DNA of 5,655 bases from Anaerolineae bacterium. Lineage in GTDB: Bacteria > Chloroflexota > Anaerolineae > Anaerolineales > Anaerolineaceae. The notes beneath the pieces were generated by a model. That model saw only the letters and a program-made list of their open reading frames with translations, did not search any database and was not told the DNA's origin. The stretch lies in the NCBI GenBank assembly GCA_016213455.1, contig JACRAG010000250.1, positions 1 to 5,655 on the forward strand, in the 5' to 3' direction. The translations under genes and the position numbers were made by a program. Positions 1 to 5,618 of this stretch are shown one piece after another; the stretch's first letter is position 1, and each line of letters starts with the position of its first letter.

Positions 1-200
1 AGCCAGGTGGTGAACAGGCCGCTGAGCGTAGGCCCAAACCCGCCCAGGATGACAAATACAAACGAAATGGGTGGGGCTTTCATCAACCCACCGGGCTGGA
101 TGTACAGAAACAATAACGACCAGATACTGAAAGACCAGATCATCGTGAAGAGGATATAGGTCAGAATGGGATGACGGATAAACCACCTTTTAAGCTTCAT
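1..200 (-). CDS. CPBP-family intramembrane protease, N-terminal fragment (cut by window edge)
   Basis: The reading frame begins at an ATG (198-200) and runs open to position 1, so only about 66 residues are visible. The N-terminus is MKLKRWFIRHPILTY, a short basic stretch and then a hydrophobic helix (about residues 12-32). Next comes a PGG turn and a second hydrophobic run containing GGFGPTLSGLF at about 54-64. This 'RHP-(I/L)LTY ... GGFGPTLSGL' pattern is typical of the N-terminus of CPBP (CAAX/Abi-type) intramembrane glutamic endopeptidases in the inner membrane. The catalytic EExxR and FxxxH motifs would lie beyond the window, so activity cannot be judged. An AGGAG lies 7 bases before the ATG. 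The nitrilase gene's stop codon is 10 bases upstream and partly overlaps this ribosome binding site, which suggests cotranscription. Family assignment rests on the N-terminus alone; another polytopic membrane protein is possible. Confidence 0.7.
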   Translation of the reverse strand, partial: MKLKRWFIRHPILTYILFTMIWSFSIWSLLFLYIQPGGLMKAPPISFVFVILGGFGPTLSGLFTTW

Positions 201-210
201 GGGGAGACTC

Positions 211-1167
211 CTATTTTGTGTAAGACAGGGCTTTGGTCTTGCGTAATGAATTGAAAGTGTACGAAAGACTACCGCGCCACTCCATCAGGCGGAGGATTTC
301 GCGCCCCGGCGAGCCGGGGTAGATGTAGCGGCTGTACTTGGGCGGGCGGGCCTGCTTTTTGAGCGCCGGGTCGAGTGTGACGCTTCCAACCAGCACAGCT
401 TCCTCGCCACCGAGTTGCCCGCGCAGGGTTCCATCAGCATCCAACACAATCGAACGGCCTGAAAAGCGGAAATTCTGCGGGACGCCGAGGGTGGTATCGG
501 GGACAGGGGAATCCCAGGTCCCGCTTTTATTGCACATCAACACCGGCACACCAAACCATTCGTTGTACAGGCGAGCCACCAAACCTGGGCGACCGTTCAA
601 CTGGTCAATATCGGCCTGGGAGGTTAGTTTGGTCACCTGGGTGGGGGTGCAGTAGGAATGCGGCATCAGCATCAGGTCAATGTTGCTCTGTGCAATCGCG
701 CTGGCGACCTCATAGGTGTGATTGTCGAAGCAAATGCCCACGCCAATCCGGCCCAGGTCGGTATCAAGGTAGGGGTTACCACGCTCGCCCTTGAAAAAGT
801 AAGCTTCCCATATCGAAGGACTGCGTTTGCGCACCGCGCCCACGATTTTGCCGGAAGGCTCAGCCAGGGCGAAGGTGTTGAAAAAATGTCCACTTCTGGC
901 CTCGAGGAAGCTCGTGCCGAGGTAGATTCCCAACCGCCGGGAGGTCTCAGCCAGCCAGCGGGTAGTAGGACCATCGAAGGCTTCGGCGGAATCCCACAGC
1001 GCAGGGGTCAGCAGATAGCCCTGGGGCATGAATTCAGGGAACAGGACCAGCTGCGCCCCTTGAGCATGCGCCTGTTCAGCCAGCTGCGTGGCGCGGATCA
1101 AATTTTCCTGCACTTTGCCATCCTGGCATGAGATTTGCGCGGCAGCCAGTGTCATGATTTTTTTCAT
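211..1167 (-). CDS. Carbon-nitrogen hydrolase (nitrilase superfamily), 318 aa
   Basis: A cytosolic nitrilase-superfamily enzyme, expected to hydrolyse a C-N bond of an amide, carbamoyl compound or nitrile; the substrate cannot be told. The catalytic triad is visible: Glu45 in VLFPEF, Lys114 in AVRKR, and the nucleophile Cys146 in IGVGICFDN. Glu121 in WEAYFFKGE probably corresponds to the second, structural glutamate. LMLMPHSY (165-172) is the strand after the nucleophile. The protein starts in the usual way (MTLAAAQISCQDGKVQENL) and its length is normal for a single-domain member. The ATG at 1165-1167 was chosen because GAGGA lies just upstream and the family's first beta strand begins a few residues later. 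The frame stays open to 1281, but that extra 38-residue stretch is hydrophilic and unlike the family. A start four codons later (MTLAAA) is also possible. It is followed after 10 bp by the CPBP gene and preceded by a 123-bp gap. The superfamily call is secure; the subfamily is not. Confidence 0.93.
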   Translation of the reverse strand: MKKIMTLAAAQISCQDGKVQENLIRATQLAEQAHAQGAQLVLFPEFMPQGYLLTPALWDSAEAFDGPTTRWLAETSRRLGIYLGTSFLEARSGHFFNTFALAEPSGKIVGAVRKRSPSIWEAYFFKGERGNPYLDTDLGRIGVGICFDNHTYEVASAIAQSNIDLMLMPHSYCTPTQVTKLTSQADIDQLNGRPGLVARLYNEWFGVPVLMCNKSGTWDSPVPDTTLGVPQNFRFSGRSIVLDADGTLRGQLGGEEAVLVGSVTLDPALKKQARPPKYSRYIYPGSPGREILRLMEWRGSLSYTFNSLRKTKALSYTK

Positions 1168-1290
1168 GGTTTTTCCTCGCAATATTTTTTCATCTGGTCG
1201 TGATTTGGGTGAGCAGTTCCAACAGGGGGAAGCAGTGCCATCCGGACAATCTGACTTTCCAGAGCTGGTTGGCGATGCCAAAACTACCCA

Positions 1291-1758
1291 TCACCCCGCA
1301 GCCCGTGACAGGCGCAGCACAGGCTGGGGAAAATCCTTGCGCATCAACAACGCATATGGGATCGCCAGCAGTGGGGCGGTGAACTCCTCCACCCCCACAG
1401 GGGTCAAAAAGAGGCAGAACAGCACCGCGCCGAGTAATCCCAGGCGCACGCCTTTACCGCGGCTGAGGATCAGCACTCCCACAGTGGTCTCAAAAAGGAT
1501 CAGGGCGATCACAAACGGCAGCGGATATCGCGCCAGCACCTCGGTAAAGAACCAGCGGTACACCGGCAGCACGGCATGCGCACCAGCCTGGGCAAACAAG
1601 GTCGGGTCAATCAGAGTCACCGGCACATTCACGCCCAGCGCCATTATCAGGAAAAACACGCCGCACACCACCCTGCCCACGGCAGGGCGAAAGACCGCCA
1701 GTCCGATCAACACCAGCACAAAGACGATCGTCACACTAAAAGGATTGATAATGCTCAT
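1291..1758 (-). CDS. Small multi-pass membrane protein, 155 aa, function unknown
   Basis: A hydrophobic protein with four to five predicted membrane segments by eye: about residues 6-23, 25-46, 79-99, 104-122 and possibly 126-138. A hydrophilic stretch (about 50-78, DPTLFAQAGAHAVLPVYRWF) separates the two halves. Features to note are a glutamate within or near a membrane segment (Glu90 in LFETTVGVLIL), a basic loop SRGKGVRLG (99-107), and an acidic VGVEEF (121-126). The C-terminus is basic. The FE..VG..IL pattern recalls DoxX-like small membrane proteins, but I cannot assign a family. The ATG at 1756-1758 has GAGG upstream, and the TGA stop of the preceding membrane-protein gene sits inside that TGAGG, 10 bp before the start. 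That shared site points to translational coupling with the preceding gene. No signal peptide distinct from the first helix is seen. It is a real gene on spacing, ribosome binding site and regular membrane topology. Confidence 0.85.
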   Translation of the reverse strand: MSIINPFSVTIVFVLVLIGLAVFRPAVGRVVCGVFFLIMALGVNVPVTLIDPTLFAQAGAHAVLPVYRWFFTEVLARYPLPFVIALILFETTVGVLILSRGKGVRLGLLGAVLFCLFLTPVGVEEFTAPLLAIPYALLMRKDFPQPVLRLSRAAG

Positions 1759-1768
1759 TCTCTAAACC

Positions 1769-2200
1769 TCAAGCAAACAGGAATTCAGGCCAGTGCAGCG
1801 CCAATCCGGCAGCCACCGCCAGGTTGACCAGTACACCCACCACCAGCCACGGATGCCAGTAGAAACCCAGCAGCAGCAGGGATGCCGCCGCGCCCACGCC
1901 CGCAGACAGGCCCCACAAGCCATTCAACCCCGGCACGCCCAGCAGCCCCAACCCCGCCAGGGTGAAACCAGCCAGGGTCACAAGCCACAGCGCGCTGCCC
2001 AACCCGCGCACCGCCAGGTTGGAAAGCCCCATTTTTGAAGCCAGCCAGGCCGGGTCGGTGTTCGTGCGCCACCAGGCGGGCCAGAAAGGCGTGCGCAGCT
2101 CGCCGGGTTTGGCGACCGGCACATAGGTCAGGCTGAAGTGCACCCAGCCATGCGCGATGAGAATGACAGCCAGCAAAATACGAAATGTATTGGGGTTCAT
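1769..2200 (-). CDS. Small four-helix membrane protein, 143 aa, function unknown
   Basis: A polytopic inner-membrane protein with four likely helices at about residues 6-28, 66-89, 93-113 and 117-136. The first helix holds two histidines one helical turn apart (AHGWVHFSL, His17 and His21), which could bind a metal or haem, although nothing else supports that. Between helices 1 and 2 is an aromatic, proline-rich loop (PFWPAWWRTNTDPAWL, 38-53), probably outside the membrane. Helices 2-4 are rich in Gly, Ala and Leu. The ATG at 2198-2200 overlaps the stop of the upstream short gene as ATGA, and a strong GGAGG lies 4 bases before it, so the two are probably translationally coupled. Its stop lies within the ribosome binding site of the next membrane-protein gene. 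The two membrane proteins may work as a pair, which is inference from adjacency. I do not recognise a named family. Confidence 0.85.
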   Translation of the reverse strand: MNPNTFRILLAVILIAHGWVHFSLTYVPVAKPGELRTPFWPAWWRTNTDPAWLASKMGLSNLAVRGLGSALWLVTLAGFTLAGLGLLGVPGLNGLWGLSAGVGAAASLLLLGFYWHPWLVVGVLVNLAVAAGLALHWPEFLFA

Positions 2201-2427
2201 TTTTCCTCCACACTTACAGAAATGAGATTAAGGTTCAGGTCGCGAATGCGTTCCAGGTAACCGTGCAACGCTGCCTGGTCGCTGACTTCGCCGCTCAGGG
2301 TGGTCGCGCTGCCGGGGCCGGGCTGCATTTCCAGCGACTCGAACCACACGCTCCAGCGCGCGTCCAGCGCGGCATTGACGACAATGGTGATGTGCAATTT
2401 ATGCGAGTTCATCAGGCTCTCTTTCAT
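2197..2427 (-). CDS. Short conserved protein (W..WF / DQAALHGYL.RIRDLNL type), 71-76 aa, function unknown
   Basis: A small soluble protein without a signal peptide or membrane segment. The body reads as strand HKLHITIVV, then ARWSVWFESLEM (about 23-34), a Gly/Ser turn with ATTLSGEV, and an amphipathic helix DQAALHGYLERIRDLNLNL (50-68) ending in LISVSVEE. I recall similar short proteins with the pattern W..WF ... T.L.G.V.DQAALHG.L..IRDL.L.L.SV in Chloroflexota and Actinomycetota; none has a function I know. The start is uncertain. The ATG at 2425-2427 has no properly spaced ribosome binding site, while the in-frame ATG at 2410-2412 has a weak GAGAG about 4-5 bases upstream and gives a 71-aa product. 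The outer start is listed. The gene follows the regulator's terminator and overlaps the 143-aa membrane-protein gene by 4 bp (ATGA), so it probably opens the operon. Confidence 0.8.
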   Translation of the reverse strand: MKESLMNSHKLHITIVVNAALDARWSVWFESLEMQPGPGSATTLSGEVSDQAALHGYLERIRDLNLNLISVSVEEK

Positions 2428-2433
2428 GCCACC

Positions 2434-2439
2434 AGTATA
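2434..2439 (-). promoter_or_regulatory. Possible -10 element (TATACT) for the five-gene run
   Basis: On the minus strand, TATACT matches the TATAAT consensus at five of six positions. It lies just after the regulator's terminator and just before the short conserved gene. No good -35 hexamer is seen 16-18 bases upstream, where the terminator stem sits. If it is used, transcription would start at about 2427. That would make the 2427 start nearly leaderless, or give a leader of about 15 bases for the 2412 start. This is a weak call. Confidence 0.25.
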
Positions 2440-2440
2440 G

Positions 2441-2474
2441 AAAACGAAAACCCGACTGGCATCCGCCAGTCGGG
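2441..2474 (-). terminator. Rho-independent terminator after the LAL regulator gene
   Basis: Read on the minus strand, CCCGACTGGC (2474-2465) pairs perfectly with GCCAGTCGGG (2460-2451) across a four-base loop, GGAT. The sequence TTTTCGTTTT (2450-2441) follows at once. A 10-bp GC-rich stem plus a T-rich tail is a textbook intrinsic terminator. It lies about 40 bases after the regulator's stop and before the next gene, so it should separate the two transcription units. The plus strand has no T tract after the stem, so it is one-directional. Confidence 0.9.
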
Positions 2475-2482
2475 TAGGGGGT

Positions 2483-2503
2483 TGGGTTAAGTTGATTAAC
2501 CCA
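2483..2503 (-). repeat. 8-bp inverted repeat in the 3' UTR of the LAL regulator gene
   Basis: TGGGTTAA (2483-2490) and TTAACCCA (2496-2503) form a perfect 8-bp stem with a five-base loop. It sits between the regulator's stop codon and the terminator stem and has no T tract of its own. It could stabilise the 3' end of the mRNA or simply space the terminator; no function can be shown. Confidence 0.55.
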
Positions 2504-2514
2504 GGCCAGTCGAT

Positions 2515-5166
2515 CTATAACAGGCCCAGGTCTTTAGCTTTGGCGATGGCCTCCGCCCGGTTGGCCACATCCAGTTTGCGGTAGATGGTGGCGGTGTGGG
2601 CTTTGACCGTGTTGGCAGTGATGAACAGCCGCGCGCCGATCTCCGGGTTGGACAGGCCGGATGCCACCCAGCGCAGGATCTCCACTTCGCGCTCAGTCAG
2701 GTTATGCTCGGCAGGCGGCAGGCTGCTCGCAGCGCGCAAATGCGCCAGCAACTCACTCACCCCGGTGATCTCCTGGCAGTCCTCCAGCAGGGGGATCAAG
2801 CGCTGACCCTCATCCAGATAGACCTGGCGGAAACCGCGCGGCAGCCCCAACAGGAGCGCTTCTTTCAAAATTGCCGCCGCCGAGGAAGGCGACAGCGCCG
2901 CCCGCGCCTGCAGCACCAGGGTTTCCACCAGCGGACTCAGCTTGCCGGCGGCGCGGGTGGCGCTTTCCACCGGAGCCAGCAGCTCGCGCACAGATTTCAT
3001 CTGCCCGGCAGCCAGCAGCGCCCGCGCGGCTGCCAGGCGCAGGGTTTCTTCAACCTCACCCATTGGCGCGCGCTCATCTGGCGCGCCGAAAGCTTGCCCG
3101 TCAGCCCAACCAATCGCCCGGTTCAATGCGCCGGTGTGCAGCCAGTAACGCATCCACACCCCGCTGATGGCAGCACGCAGGTTGGGCACCACCGGCCCCC
3201 GCTCCACCCACGCATCCGCCTGAACCAGGGCAGCAGCTGCCACTGCCGGCTTGTTCTGGATCAGCGCCAGGCGCGCCCGCACCATCCAGGCAAAAGCGCA
3301 GTGATTGGGGTTTTCCCAGCGCCGGTTGTGCTCCACCGCCTGATCAATCAGCGCATCCGCCTCAGCCAGCCTGCCGCGCTCAATCAACAAATTGGCCAGA
3401 AAAGCCTCCACCCGTCCAGCATACCCCGGCCCACCGGCAACCTGGTGGGCGCGCGCCAGCCCGGCGCGAAAAACTTCCTCGGCTTTCTGCAAATCGCCCT
3501 GCTGGCGCAGTACCGTACCCAGGTCTCCCGACACGCTGGCGATGGTCCACAGGTTGTCCAATGCGAAACCGATGCGCAGCGCCTCTTCAAAGCAGGCTCT
3601 CGCCCGATCCAGGTTGTTCATCATGCGCAGCGCGTAACCCACCGCCCAGACCTGCACGCTGCGCGCAAACCCGGCATCCGCGGGGACGAGATTGTCCGGC
3701 TGGGTGGTCAACGCGATGGCTGCCGGCACATTTCCGCTGGTGACAGAAATCAAGCTCTGGATGGCATGCAATTCACATTGCATGCGCGCCTGTTCCTGTG
3801 TGGGCAGCCCGCCCGCCTGCAAAACACCTTGCGCACGCGCCAGGAGCGGACGGGCCTCGTCCAGACGCGCGGCAAATGCCAGCGCCCAGGCCTGGTAGAT
3901 GTTCAACCACGGGCGCTGAACGGTCAGTTCCTCGGGCAGCAGTCGAATCCACGAGAGCAGTTGGTGCAGCCGTCCGCGCGCAAACAAATCCAGGGTGCGG
4001 CTTTCCACAATTTGCGCCGCGCGCTCATAATCGCCGGCCTGAATGCTGTGCTGTACGGCTTCCTCGTAATAGCCCTGCCCATCCAGCCAGGCAGCCGCGC
4101 GGCGGTGCAGCTCTTCCTCCAGCCCGGCCTGCTGCAAGCCACGCTGCTTCAGGCGCATGCGCAGCAGATCCGCAAACAAATGGTGGAAGCGATACCAGGT
4201 GCGATTTTCATCCAATGGGATCAGGAAACAATTGGCGCGTTCCAGCGCGTCCAGCATTTCGGCGGCGTTGGACTGCCCGGTCAGCGCGTTGCACAACGGG
4301 GCGCACAGGCGGTCGAGAAGCGCCGAATGCAGCATGAAAGTCTGCATCGCCTCGCTTTGGTTGTGAAACACCTCTTCGGCCAGGTAATCCAGGATGTAGC
4401 GGTTGCTGCCTGAAAAATGCGCCAGAAAATCGTGCAGGTTGCTGCGGTCGCGGATGGAAAGCAGCACCATGCGCAGCCCCGCGGGCCAACCTTCGGTGCG
4501 CTCCTCCAGCAAGCGAATATCCTCCTCCGCCAGCCGCCCACCCGCCGACTGCGAGAGCAGCTGCCCGGTCTCCGCGTGGTCAAAGCGCAGGTCATCCAGG
4601 CGCAATTCCACCAGCTGCCCGCGTGCACGCAGGCGGTGCAGCAGCAGCGGTGGGTCAGAGCGTGAGGACAGCGCCAGGTGTACGCCGGGCGGCAGGTGTT
4701 CGACGAGGAAGGAGATCGCGGCATGCAGATTCTGGTCGTGGATCACCTGAAAGTCATCCAGTACCAACACCAGCGGCTCGGCGCGCTGCGCCAGCAGGTT
4801 GACCAGCGCCGCGCACAGATCGGCGGCGGCGGGCAGTTGGGGCGCCGCCAGGTAGTCTTCCAACAGCGCCGAAACCCCCGGCGCAGCCGGCTCGAGGGCG
4901 CCTGCCAGGTAGGTAAAGAAACGCACCGGGTCGTTGTCGGGCGGCTCCAACGACAGCCAGGCAATCTTCAGCCCTTTGGCGGAGCAGGCCGTGGCCCAAT
5001 CCGCCAGCAGGCTGGTCTTGCCGTACCCAGCTGGCGCGCACACCAGAATTAACGCGCAGGCGGGCTGCAGCCCGGCATCCAGGCGTTGAAACAGGCGCTG
5101 ACGGTCAACCCGGTCAGGCGCCGAGGGCGGGATAAAGAATTTAGTCGTCAGCAATGCGGTTGCCAA
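2515..5166 (-). CDS. MalT-type LuxR-family ATP-binding transcriptional regulator (LAL / STAND), 883 aa
   Basis: A large cytosolic STAND-class regulator that probably oligomerises on binding ATP and an unknown inducer and then binds DNA. In 883-aa numbering, the N-terminus LLTTKFFIPPSAPDRVDRQRL is typical of MalT-like proteins. Walker A is APAGYGKTS (44-52, Lys50). Walker B is LVLVLDDF (132-139, Asp137/Asp138). The TEGWPAGL motif (224-231) and FHHLFADLLR (327-336) follow. About 370-800 is an Ala/Leu-rich, all-helical TPR-like solenoid that probably carries the sensing surface. A LuxR-type helix-turn-helix fills the last 61 residues (LTEREVEILRWVASGLSNPE, then recognition region ANTVKAHTATIYRKL). 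Length is close to MalT (901 aa). No ATG lies near the domain start. TTG at 5164-5166 is chosen because AAGGAAG lies 7-9 bases upstream; TTG at 5182-5184 (889 aa) is the alternative. The inducer is not predictable, and a role in maltose use is not implied. It has its own terminator. Confidence 0.95.
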   Translation of the reverse strand: MATALLTTKFFIPPSAPDRVDRQRLFQRLDAGLQPACALILVCAPAGYGKTSLLADWATACSAKGLKIAWLSLEPPDNDPVRFFTYLAGALEPAAPGVSALLEDYLAAPQLPAAADLCAALVNLLAQRAEPLVLVLDDFQVIHDQNLHAAISFLVEHLPPGVHLALSSRSDPPLLLHRLRARGQLVELRLDDLRFDHAETGQLLSQSAGGRLAEEDIRLLEERTEGWPAGLRMVLLSIRDRSNLHDFLAHFSGSNRYILDYLAEEVFHNQSEAMQTFMLHSALLDRLCAPLCNALTGQSNAAEMLDALERANCFLIPLDENRTWYRFHHLFADLLRMRLKQRGLQQAGLEEELHRRAAAWLDGQGYYEEAVQHSIQAGDYERAAQIVESRTLDLFARGRLHQLLSWIRLLPEELTVQRPWLNIYQAWALAFAARLDEARPLLARAQGVLQAGGLPTQEQARMQCELHAIQSLISVTSGNVPAAIALTTQPDNLVPADAGFARSVQVWAVGYALRMMNNLDRARACFEEALRIGFALDNLWTIASVSGDLGTVLRQQGDLQKAEEVFRAGLARAHQVAGGPGYAGRVEAFLANLLIERGRLAEADALIDQAVEHNRRWENPNHCAFAWMVRARLALIQNKPAVAAAALVQADAWVERGPVVPNLRAAISGVWMRYWLHTGALNRAIGWADGQAFGAPDERAPMGEVEETLRLAAARALLAAGQMKSVRELLAPVESATRAAGKLSPLVETLVLQARAALSPSSAAAILKEALLLGLPRGFRQVYLDEGQRLIPLLEDCQEITGVSELLAHLRAASSLPPAEHNLTEREVEILRWVASGLSNPEIGARLFITANTVKAHTATIYRKLDVANRAEAIAKAKDLGLL

Positions 5167-5229
5167 ACGGTCACTTCCTTGCAACAGTTCAGTCCCCAGA
5201 GGATGGAAAGAAATTCAAGATACCGGATC

Positions 5230-5258
5230 ATTGTATTCAAATGCTGGCTTGCCCGCAA
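5230..5258 (-). promoter_or_regulatory. Candidate sigma-70-type promoter for the LAL regulator gene
   Basis: On the minus strand, TTGCGG (5258-5253) and TACAAT (5235-5230) are separated by 17 bases. The -10 matches consensus at five of six positions; the -35 keeps only the TTG. Transcription would begin near 5223 and give a leader of about 57 bases before the TTG at 5166. It lies between the repeat region and the gene, where a promoter is expected. It was picked by eye, so chance similarity is possible. Confidence 0.4.
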
Positions 5259-5295
5259 TCACCAGAACGGGGCATTTCCGCCCGAAGGAAGTTCT

Positions 5296-5414
5296 CCTGT
5301 TTTTGGCAATAATCCCCCTTCACCGTTGACGGGGAAGGGGGCAAGGGTGAAGGGGCAAAGCAGATGATGTGTCTTTGTGAATACCCCGCTTTCCCCATCA
5401 GGTCTTTCACAAAG
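5296..5414. repeat. Dispersed intergenic repeat, copy A
   Basis: The first copy of a repeat whose core, 5296-5398, matches 5500-5602 at 98 of 103 positions by hand alignment with no gaps. It begins CCTGTTTTTGGCAA. It contains an imperfect 26-bp palindrome (5315-5340, 12-bp arms with one mismatch around TG). It ends with CTTTGTGAA (5373-5381) paired to TTCACAAAG (5406-5414) across 24 bases. The right half of that pair lies beyond the high-identity core, so the true unit may be about 119 bp. The CCCCTTC/GGGGAAGGGG composition resembles hairpin repeats scattered in some Chloroflexota and cyanobacterial genomes. That comparison is from memory. Confidence 0.85.
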
Positions 5415-5429
5415 TCAACCCCTCCCCGG

Positions 5430-5451
5430 CCCGCCCCAGGCTTGGGGCGGG
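5430..5451. repeat. GC-rich perfect hairpin (9-bp stem)
   Basis: CCCGCCCCA (5430-5438) pairs perfectly with TGGGGCGGG (5443-5451) around a four-base loop, GGCT. It lies between the two long repeat copies and has no T tract after it on either strand, so it is not a standard terminator. It is probably a component of the repeat cluster. Confidence 0.7.
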
Positions 5452-5457
5452 TGAAAC

Positions 5458-5511
5458 GCCAAAAACAGGGTTCATGGTGTGCGGTCGCACCCCATGAACC
5501 CTGTTTTTGGC
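5458..5511. repeat. Near-perfect 54-bp palindrome (26-bp arms)
   Basis: The arms 5458-5483 and 5486-5511 are reverse complements with a single mismatch (T5478 against C5491) and a two-base centre, GT. The outer 20 bp of each arm are perfect, beginning GCCAAAAACAGGG on the left. The last 12 bp of the right arm are also the first 12 bp of repeat copy B, and the same 12 bp open copy A. Without a T tract following on either strand, it is not a simple terminator. It could form a cruciform in DNA or a long hairpin in RNA. Confidence 0.9.
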
Positions 5512-5618
5512 AAAAAAACCCCTTCACCGTTGACGGGGAAGGGGGCAAGGGGGATGGGGCAAAGCAGATGATGTGTCTTTGTGAATACCCCGCTTTCCCC
5601 ATAACGGCTGTTCGCAAA
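5500..5618. repeat. Dispersed intergenic repeat, copy B
   Basis: The second copy of the repeat at 5296-5414, in the same orientation and offset by 204 bp. Core differences from copy A are three in the segment after CCTGTTTTTGGCAA, where copy B has a run of seven A, and two near 5552-5555. The internal imperfect palindrome (5519-5544) is identical. The terminal inverted pair CTTTGTGAA (5577-5585) and TTCGCAAAG (5610-5618) is kept, with one change that still allows a G-U pair in one RNA strand. Similarity weakens after 5602. Confidence 0.85.

Noticed and set aside
1168..1281. N-terminal extension of the nitrilase by 38 residues
   Set aside because: The ATG at 1165-1167 has a GAGGA ribosome binding site and matches the family's usual N-terminus. 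The extension is hydrophilic, low in conservation signals and upstream of that site.
1168..1290. Promoter or terminator between the 155-aa membrane protein and the nitrilase
   Set aside because: TTG-containing hexamers are present, but none has a TATAAT-like partner at 16-18 bases. The only hairpin (TTGGC-ATC-GCCAA near 1270-1282) is short and lacks a T tract.
1088..1765. 225-codon plus-strand frame opposite the membrane-protein genes
   Set aside because: It is antisense to two well-supported features and rich in Thr, Asn, Arg and Lys, with no domain.
2596..4413. 605-codon plus-strand open frame opposite the LAL regulator gene
   Set aside because: It is rich in Gln, Arg, Pro and Ala, has no recognisable domain, and lies wholly antisense to a gene with clear Walker and HTH motifs. 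It reflects the codon bias of the real gene.
5458..5511. Bidirectional terminator
   Set aside because: Neither strand has a T tract after the stem. The plus strand is followed by an A run, and the other side by GTTTCACCC. The stem is also far longer than usual terminators.
5296..5618. CRISPR array
   Set aside because: There are only two copies, each over 100 bp, with a structured 101-bp interval. There is no set of short repeats with equal spacers and no cas gene.
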